Assembly: GCA_033763635.1 (NCBI GenBank)
Contig: JANRKG010000131.1
Coordinates: forward strand, 1-6,566
Reading direction: 5' to 3'
Source of the DNA: JANRKG01 sp033763635
Lineage (GTDB): Bacteria > Cyanobacteriota > Cyanobacteriia > GCF-001939115
Length of the DNA: 6,566 bases
The notes beneath the pieces are model-generated. The model worked only from the letters and a program-made list of their open reading frames with translations, did not search any database and was not told where the DNA came from. A program made the position numbers and the translations under genes. Positions 1 to 3,116 of this stretch are shown here, piece after piece (the stretch's first letter is position 1; every line of letters begins with the position of its first letter).

Positions 1-55
1 GAACTTCAGGATGAAGAGTTGTGCCGTCAAATACAGCTTCTATGGCCTGAATCAT
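1..55 (-). CDS. Partial 5' end of a probable AF2212-like (DUF104) small antitoxin gene
   Basis: Only the first 18 codons are in the window, starting with the ATG at 53-55 and running off the left edge; they read MIQAIEAVFDGTTLHPEV. The pattern I-x-A-V-F-D-G-x-x-L-x-P resembles the N-terminus of the AF2212-like/DUF104 family: short proteins of about 60-80 aa that open with a beta strand, an acidic turn and a 'L-x-P' step, and that are often annotated as antitoxins paired with a PIN-domain toxin. An in-frame TAA three codons upstream limits the start to this ATG. The Shine-Dalgarno sequence is poor. The gene has its own promoter at 88-116. The family call rests on 18 residues and is from memory. 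If it is right, a PIN-type toxin gene may follow to the left, outside the window. Confidence 0.5.
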   Translation of the reverse strand, partial: MIQAIEAVFDGTTLHPEV

Positions 56-87
56 TCGCGCTTATGCTTATGTGTTTCAAAAACTCC

Positions 88-116
88 ATTATACTTTGCT
101 CAAACAGAAAGGTTAA
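88..116 (-). promoter_or_regulatory. Predicted sigma70-type promoter for the partial antitoxin-like gene
   Basis: On the minus strand a -35 box TTAACC (111-116; 4 of 6 to consensus) and a perfect -10 box TATAAT (88-93) are separated by exactly 17 bp. Transcription would start near 81-82, giving a leader of about 25 nt before the ATG at 55. It lies just downstream of the two hairpins at 120-174, so the partial gene probably has its own transcription unit. Confidence 0.6.
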
Positions 117-119
117 AGA

Positions 120-133
120 ATCTGTTTTCAGAT
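120..133. repeat. Small inverted repeat next to the 18-bp hairpin
   Basis: ATCTG-TTTT-CAGAT forms a 5-bp stem with a 4-nt loop. It abuts the larger hairpin and shares base 133 with it. As minus-strand RNA the loop is AAAA, so it does not supply a U-tract. Alone it would be unremarkable; it is recorded because two palindromes lie back to back between two genes. Confidence 0.4.
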
Positions 134-174
134 ACTTGGACTTGTAAGAGATTAACCTCTTACAAGTCCAAGTA
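133..174. repeat. Perfect 18-bp inverted repeat with 6-nt loop; possible terminator of the 119-aa gene
   Basis: The left arm at 133-150 (TACTTGGACTTGTAAGAG) is an exact reverse complement of the right arm at 157-174; the loop is 151-156. It begins 17 bp past the stop of the 119-aa gene and ends before the next promoter, which is where a terminator would sit. However, neither strand shows a T-run right after the stem (minus strand continues TCTGAAAACAG, plus strand GCATACACAAAAAG), so it is not a classical intrinsic terminator. It could instead be an mRNA 3'-end stabiliser, a palindromic protein-binding site or a remnant of a small repeat element. The repeat itself is certain; the role is inferred. 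Confidence 0.85.
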
Positions 175-191
175 GCATACACAAAAAGCAT

Positions 192-551
192 TCAACTCAC
201 TGAATTAATTAAAAAAAAAATCAAGTTAATCAAAAAGTTTACTGCTTTAGTAAGGTTAATTATCTGAATTACTCCTTGAATCCAAGGATTATTTAAAAAT
301 TTATTCACCTTCTCGATTTTATCTTTAACTAAATCCTTATATTTTAAAATTGTATCTTGAATATTTTTTAATGACTTTAATATATTTAAGGATAACTGGA
401 ATATATTTAATAATAAATTTTTGTTTATATTAGGTGGCTTCAGAAAAGCTATTAAATTTTTCTTTGGCTCTTTCCTCTTCCTTAGCCTTATGTCCTTATC
501 TCTATCCCAAAACTCGTTTCCTCTAACCCTTTTTCTTTTCCTCTTTGTCAT
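192..551 (-). CDS. Orphan 119-aa protein: polybasic N-terminus, amphipathic middle, hydrophobic C-terminus
   Basis: I do not recognise this protein. Residues 1-31 are strongly basic (about 16 Lys/Arg, including KRKRKRVR at 3-10), with a few acids at 13-20. Residues 43-86 are Leu/Ile/Asn/Lys-rich; hydrophobic residues at 57, 61, 64, 68, 71, 75, 79, 82 and 86 keep an approximate 3-4 spacing, suggesting an amphipathic helix or coiled coil. Residues 90-119 are mostly hydrophobic (from WIQGVIQIINL to the FFLINSVS end) and could be a membrane segment. Evidence that it is expressed: an AGGAG at 560-564, 8 nt before the ATG; a perfect consensus promoter at 677-705; and an open frame of 119 codons in DNA of only about 25% G+C by hand count, where stop codons are frequent by chance. 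The neighbouring housekeeping genes are far richer in G+C. This fits horizontal acquisition or a fast-evolving orphan. A small membrane-active or nucleic-acid-binding protein is possible but is inference. Confidence 0.65.
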   Translation of the reverse strand: MTKRKRKRVRGNEFWDRDKDIRLRKRKEPKKNLIAFLKPPNINKNLLLNIFQLSLNILKSLKNIQDTILKYKDLVKDKIEKVNKFLNNPWIQGVIQIINLTKAVNFLINLIFFLINSVS

Positions 552-586
552 AGTTGGCGCTCCTGCGATTTAATGTTTGAAGTCAT
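548..586 (-). CDS. 12-codon leader ORF overlapping the start of the 119-aa gene (ATGA)
   Basis: ATG at 584-586 opens a frame MTSNIKSQERQL that ends with TGA at 548-550. That TGA shares bases with the ATG of the 119-aa gene (549-551) in an ATGA overlap, the classical geometry for translational coupling or re-initiation. It has its own Shine-Dalgarno-like AGAGGGG at 592-598, with the GAGG core about 7 nt from the ATG. The ORF exists because a 35-bp unit carrying an RBS and ATG is duplicated here; 35 is not a multiple of 3, so the upstream ATG is out of frame with the downstream one. Sequence alone cannot show that the peptide is made, and it is too short to compare with families. Confidence 0.4.
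   Translation of the reverse strand: MTSNIKSQERQL
560..564 (-). promoter_or_regulatory. Ribosome binding site of the 119-aa gene
   Basis: AGGAG on the minus strand, 8 nt upstream of the ATG at 549-551. It is a clear Shine-Dalgarno and fixes the start of the 119-aa protein. The site lies inside the 12-codon leader ORF, so ribosomes translating that ORF pass over it. Confidence 0.6.
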
Positions 587-626
587 AGTTGCCCCTCTTG
601 TGAGTTGATATTTGAAATCCTAGTAA

Positions 627-666
627 CTCCCAGTAAATAACTTCATAGAAATAAATTTACTGGGAG
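627..666. repeat. Perfect 12-bp inverted repeat; 5' mRNA hairpin or groEL-distal terminator
   Basis: CTCCCAGTAAAT at 627-638 is the exact reverse complement of 655-666, with a 16-nt loop (639-654). It starts only a few nucleotides after the predicted transcription start of the promoter at 677-705, so it would form a stem-loop at the extreme 5' end of that transcript, a position known to stabilise bacterial mRNAs. It also lies 40-80 bp beyond the groEL stop, so it could end groESL transcription, but only a weak T-tract (TTAC) follows the stem. I favour the 5' stem-loop role without excluding termination. Confidence 0.8.
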
Positions 667-676
667 CACTCTTTCG

Positions 677-705
677 ATTATACCTGATTACTAGTCATTT
701 GTCAA
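677..705 (-). promoter_or_regulatory. Perfect consensus sigma70 promoter for the 119-aa gene
   Basis: TTGACA (700-705), a 17-bp spacer (683-699) and TATAAT (677-682) match the bacterial sigma70 consensus at all 12 bases with optimal spacing. The -35 box begins on the base directly after the groEL TAA (706-708). Transcription should start near 670, leaving an untranslated leader of about 84 nt before the 12-codon leader ORF. No operator-like palindrome covers the boxes, so control may act mostly after initiation, through the leader. Confidence 0.8.
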
Positions 706-2346
706 TTAGTAGTCGAAGTCACCGCCGCCCATGCCAGCGCCAGCGCCAGCGGGAGCGCCATCCTTGGGTTCGGGCTTGTCAACCACGATGCACTCGGTAG
801 TCAGGACCATGCCCGCGATCGAAGCCGCGTTTTGCAGCGCGGAACGAGTCACTTTCGCAGGGTCAACGATTCCAGCCTCAAACATGTCTACGAACTCATC
901 GGTGGCAGCGTTGTAACCCACGTTGAAGTCTTTTTCCTTCACACGCTCAGCAATCACTGCACCGTTCTGACCTGCGTTTTCAGCAATCCGCATCAGCGGA
1001 GAGGTCAGGGCACGAGCCACGATCAGCGCACCCGTCAGCCCTTCAGCCGTCAGGTTGGCATTAGCCCACGCTTCCAGTTGGGGAGCCAGGTGAGCCAGGG
1101 TTGTACCACCACCGGGGACGATCCCTTCTTCAACCGCTGCCTTGGTTGCGTTGATGGCATCTTCCAGGCGCAGTTTGCGGTCCTTCATTTCGGTTTCTGT
1201 TGCAGCACCGACTTTGATCACCGCAACGCCACCCGCCAGCTTCGCTAACCGCTCTTGCAGTTTTTCCTTGTCATAGGAAGAATCCGTTTCGTCCATTTGA
1301 CGACGGATTTGTTCGCAACGGGCCTTCACAGCCTTCTCATTGCCTTCGGCAACGATCGTCGTATTGTCCTTAGTGAGGGTGATGCGACGAGCCTTACCGA
1401 GCATATCCAGCTTGGTGTTGTCCAACTTCAGCCCAGTGTCTTCGCTGATTACTTGACCACCCGTTAACACTGCGATGTCTTCCAGCATCGCCTTCCGACG
1501 ATCGCCAAAGCCAGGAGCCTTCACAGCCGCTACGTTCAGCACACCGCGCAGACGATTGACTACCAGGGTCGCCAGGGCTTCTTTCTCGATGTCTTCCGCA
1601 ATGATCACCAGGGGACGACCCGCACGAGCGACTTGCTCCAGCACGGGCACCAGATCCTGCACCAAAGCGATCTTCTTGTCGGTCAGCAGGATGTAGGGTT
1701 CATCCAGTACCGCTTCCATCCGCTCCGTGTCGGTTGCGAAGTAGGGAGAGATATAGCCCTTGTCGAAGCGCATCCCTTCGGTCACTTCCAGTTCGGTGGT
1801 CATGGAGCGGCCTTCTTCCAGGGAGATAACCCCTTCCTTACCGACCTTATCCATCGCTTCTGCGATCATTTGACCGACTTCATCGTCGTTTCCGGCAGAG
1901 ATCGCACCGACCTGGGCGATCGCCTTGGAATCTTCAACGGGACGGGCATGCTCAGCGATCTTGTCTACCAGGAACGCAGCCGCCCGGTCGATCCCACGCT
2001 TCAGGGCGATGGGGTTTGCCCCCGCCGCCACGTTCCGCAGACCTTCTTTCACAATGGCATGGGCCAGAACGGTTGCGGTGGTGGTTCCGTCCCCAGCCGC
2101 ATCGTTGGTTTTGGAAGCGGCCTGGCGGATCAGGGAAACACCCGTATTTTCAACGTGATCTTCCAGTTCGATTTCCTTAGCGATCGTTACCCCATCATTC
2201 ACGATTTGGGGAGCGCCGAATTTCTTTTCCAGAACGACGTTACGACCCTTAGGACCGAGGGTGACCGCCACCGCTTCAGCCAGGATGTCCATACCGCGCT
2301 CTAGGGCGCGACGAGCATTTTCGTTGTACAGGATGCGCTTAGCCAT
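706..2346 (-). CDS. groEL: 60-kDa chaperonin GroEL (GroEL1 type, groES-linked)
   Basis: Complete at 546 aa, the usual length of this family. GroEL forms the double seven-membered ring that encloses unfolded proteins in the cytoplasm and folds them with ATP and the GroES lid. Visible landmarks: D51 in NDGVTIAKEIE and GDGTTT at 85-90, the ATP-site loops; D396 in LEDAINATK, equivalent to the catalytic Asp398 of E. coli; and the chaperonin signature AAVEEGIVPGGG at 403-414. Equatorial, intermediate and apical regions follow in the expected order. The C-terminal tail is GAGAGMGGGDFDY instead of the repeated GGM tail of E. coli, as I recall for cyanobacterial GroEL1. The ATG has only a weak RBS (AGAG at 2351-2354, 4 nt away), so GroEL output may depend on coupling to groES or on transcript level. 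It is second in the groES-groEL operon, so CIRCE/K-box control should apply. Confidence 0.98.
   Translation of the reverse strand: MAKRILYNENARRALERGMDILAEAVAVTLGPKGRNVVLEKKFGAPQIVNDGVTIAKEIELEDHVENTGVSLIRQAASKTNDAAGDGTTTATVLAHAIVKEGLRNVAAGANPIALKRGIDRAAAFLVDKIAEHARPVEDSKAIAQVGAISAGNDDEVGQMIAEAMDKVGKEGVISLEEGRSMTTELEVTEGMRFDKGYISPYFATDTERMEAVLDEPYILLTDKKIALVQDLVPVLEQVARAGRPLVIIAEDIEKEALATLVVNRLRGVLNVAAVKAPGFGDRRKAMLEDIAVLTGGQVISEDTGLKLDNTKLDMLGKARRITLTKDNTTIVAEGNEKAVKARCEQIRRQMDETDSSYDKEKLQERLAKLAGGVAVIKVGAATETEMKDRKLRLEDAINATKAAVEEGIVPGGGTTLAHLAPQLEAWANANLTAEGLTGALIVARALTSPLMRIAENAGQNGAVIAERVKEKDFNVGYNAATDEFVDMFEAGIVDPAKVTRSALQNAASIAGMVLTTECIVVDKPEPKDGAPAGAGAGMGGGDFDY
1916..1923. repeat. HIP1 palindrome GCGATCGC
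   Basis: The only full copy I find of the highly iterated cyanobacterial palindrome; it lies inside groEL. The CGATCG core occurs roughly 22 times elsewhere from about 780 to 5950, mostly within groEL, recD2 and the groES leader, but not in bases 1-780. Confidence 0.9.
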
Positions 2347-2464
2347 AATTCTCTGTTAATTCTTGTGATGGGTCTAGAGTTTGGAAAATTGAGGATTGGG
2401 AATCAATCCGACAGGGCAGGCACAAGGGGCGGAGATTAAAGAGCCTCCGAACCAGCCTGGAACC
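2347..2464 (-). other. groES-groEL intergenic spacer
   Basis: 118 bp between the groES stop and the groEL start. It holds two modest inverted repeats: GGATTG/CAATCC at 2393-2409 (6-bp stem, 5-nt loop) and CGGAG/CTCCG at 2430-2449 (5-bp stem). Neither is followed by a T-run, and I see no convincing promoter, so the spacer most likely allows read-through from groES into groEL. The stems could be mRNA processing points. Confidence 0.5.
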
Positions 2465-2776
2465 TTAGACAACGACTGCCAGAATGTCCTTTTCAGACAA
2501 CAGAACGTACTCTTCTGTACCGAGTTTGATGTCCGTCCCAGCGTACTTGGAGTAGAGAACCTTGTCGCCTACTTTGATTTCCAGTTCTTGCCGAGAGCCA
2601 TCATCATTGCGCTTGCCGGGGCCGACCGCAGCGACTTCCCCAACCTGAGGCTTTTCCTTTGCGGTGTCAGGTAGAAGGATGCCACCAGCGGTTTTTTCTT
2701 CAGAGGCACTGACTTTTACAAAGACACGATCGCCTAGAGGCTTCACTGTGGAAACGCTCAGAGATACGGCTGCCAT
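2465..2776 (-). CDS. groES: 10-kDa co-chaperonin GroES
   Basis: Complete at 103 aa, slightly longer than the 97 aa of E. coli because of a short N-terminal extension before TVKPLGDRV. GroES forms the heptameric lid on the GroEL ring. The GroES signature spans about residues 10-36 (VKPLGDRVFVKVSASEEKT, then AGGILLP). The mobile loop lies around 22-38, with the GroEL-contacting hydrophobic tripeptide ILL at 33-35. The roof-loop region VGPGKRNDDGS is at 51-61, and the C-terminus (SEKDILAVVV) is typical. The ATG at 2774-2776 is preceded by TGGAG at 2785-2789 with 8-nt spacing. It is the first gene of the groESL operon, behind a leader of about 270 nt with CIRCE and K-box. Confidence 0.98.
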   Translation of the reverse strand: MAAVSLSVSTVKPLGDRVFVKVSASEEKTAGGILLPDTAKEKPQVGEVAAVGPGKRNDDGSRQELEIKVGDKVLYSKYAGTDIKLGTEEYVLLSEKDILAVVV

Positions 2777-2784
2777 ATAGAATT

Positions 2785-2789
2785 CTCCA
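2785..2789 (-). promoter_or_regulatory. Ribosome binding site of groES
   Basis: TGGAG, 8 nt before the groES ATG. The surrounding 9-mer TCTGGAGAA (2783-2791) occurs again at 2849-2857, 66 nt further upstream in the leader, where no ATG follows. The second copy could be a decoy site or simply a repeat. Confidence 0.7.
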
Positions 2790-2926
2790 GAATATAAATC
2801 AAGTCAAACAAACGGCTAAATCCGGGAAGAATGGGAGGCTCGATCGACTTCTCCAGAGGGTATAATCCCTTGATGGGCGATCGAAATCAGGCACATGAGG
2901 CAGTGTCCCTATTTGCGATTGACCCA

Positions 2927-2954
2927 TTCCTGTTAGCTAGTTCCTGTTAGCTAT
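2927..2954 (-). repeat. 14-bp tandem repeat in the groES leader
   Basis: TTCCTGTTAGCTAG at 2927-2940 is followed directly by TTCCTGTTAGCTAT at 2941-2954, a 13 of 14 match. On the minus strand each copy ends in AGCTAACAGGAA, so the mRNA carries two purine-rich AACAGGAA elements 14 nt apart. It looks like a recent small duplication; a regulatory role is not shown. Confidence 0.8.
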
Positions 2955-2980
2955 TTGAGGCAATTGCTCGTGGGACTTGG

Positions 2981-3008
2981 GAATTAAATCTATCCTCAGA
3001 TTTAATTC
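2981..3008. repeat. Perfect 11-bp inverted repeat in the groES leader
   Basis: GAATTAAATCT at 2981-2991 pairs exactly with AGATTTAATTC at 2998-3008, with a 6-nt loop at 2992-2997 that reads GAGGAT in the mRNA. The stem is almost all A-U and U-A pairs and begins about 24 bp downstream of CIRCE. No T-run follows, so it is not an intrinsic terminator. It could be a second operator for a dimeric regulator, or a heat-labile RNA element, although it is more than 200 nt from the groES RBS. Confidence 0.8.
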
Positions 3009-3031
3009 AGTTCCTACCCGATGCGAGATGA

Positions 3032-3058
3032 TTAGCACTCTCACTTCCTGAGTGCTAA
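3032..3058 (-). promoter_or_regulatory. CIRCE operator (HrcA binding site)
   Basis: TTAGCACTC-N9-GAGTGCTAA: a perfect 9-bp inverted repeat with the canonical 9-bp spacer, identical to the CIRCE consensus. HrcA repressor bound here blocks groESL transcription at normal temperature and is inactivated by heat. It overlaps the predicted -10 box at its upstream end and covers the expected start site, the usual repressing position. The hrcA gene is not in the window. Confidence 0.97.
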
Positions 3059-3085
3059 TTTAGCGAAACGCGGTCACAACTGCAA
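3057..3085 (-). promoter_or_regulatory. Predicted groESL promoter
   Basis: On the minus strand, TTGCAG (3080-3085) and TAAATT (3057-3062) are separated by 17 bp. The -10 box overlaps the upstream arm of CIRCE by two bases and transcription would start near 3050, inside the operator. The boxes are only partial consensus matches; their placement between K-box and CIRCE is the stronger argument. Confidence 0.6.
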
Positions 3086-3096
3086 CTTTTTAGTGG

Positions 3097-3112
3097 GTAC
3101 GGGTTCCCGAAC
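3097..3112 (-). promoter_or_regulatory. K-box, cyanobacterial light/heat-responsive groE element
   Basis: The minus strand reads GTTCGG-GAAC-CCGTAC, which fits the K-box pattern GTTCGG-NNAN-CCNNAC described upstream of cyanobacterial groESL operons, as I recall it. That element supports groE induction by light and heat independently of HrcA. Here it sits 11 bp upstream of the -35 box and only 4 bp after the recD2 stop codon. Confidence 0.7.
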
Positions 3113-3116
3113 TGTT

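Larger units (their letters stand above)
547..616 (-). repeat. Tandem duplication of a 35-bp unit carrying an RBS and start codon
   Basis: Copies at 547-581 and 582-616 are the same length and match at 28 of 35 positions in an ungapped alignment. On the minus strand each unit runs from TTCAA through a purine-rich Shine-Dalgarno to CAACTATGAC, so both the RBS and the ATG were copied. The next 35 bp (617-651) show only weak similarity (GGGAG then TTACTAGG), perhaps a decayed third copy or chance. The seven differences lie outside the ATG and leave a usable RBS in both copies. Confidence 0.75.
2777..3050 (-). other. Long untranslated leader of the groESL mRNA
   Basis: From the predicted start near 3050 to the groES ATG there are about 270 nt without a recognised gene. 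In transcription order the leader holds an 11-bp hairpin (2981-3008), a 14-bp tandem repeat (2927-2954), and a 42-codon ATG frame (2799-2927) that ends 22 nt before the groES start. That frame has only a badly spaced GGA before its ATG and no family resemblance. The GGGATTATACCC stretch at 2858-2869 contains TATACC on the minus strand but no -35 box, so I do not call a second promoter there. Confidence 0.55.

Noticed and set aside
11..175. 54-codon plus-strand ATG frame across the left edge, ending in the 18-bp hairpin
   Set aside because: It runs antisense to the start of the DUF104-like gene and its promoter, has only CAGG directly abutting its ATG, and resembles no family I know.
1..700. 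Possible insertion sequence, MITE or CRISPR array in the A+T-rich left part
   Set aside because: No transposase-like frame, no paired terminal inverted repeats with target duplication, and no regularly spaced repeats; the hairpins are local and the 35-bp repeat has only two copies with no spacer.
1633..2304. 223-codon open frame on the plus strand inside groEL, with other plus-strand frames at 731-1696
   Set aside because: They are antisense shadows of the highly conserved groEL frame, with no RBS and no family resemblance; long antisense frames are common opposite G+C-rich, codon-biased genes.
2396..2674. 92-codon plus-strand frame over groES and the groES-groEL spacer
   Set aside because: Antisense shadow of groES, without an RBS or a promoter.
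2838..2866. Plus-strand TATAAT at 2861-2866 as a divergent promoter in the groES leader
   Set aside because: No -35 box at 16-18 bp upstream, and it would run against recD2 with no gene to serve.
2858..2869. Second minus-strand promoter with TATACC close to groES
   Set aside because: The sequence 16-18 bp upstream has no recognisable -35 box; kept only as an alternative explanation for the long leader.
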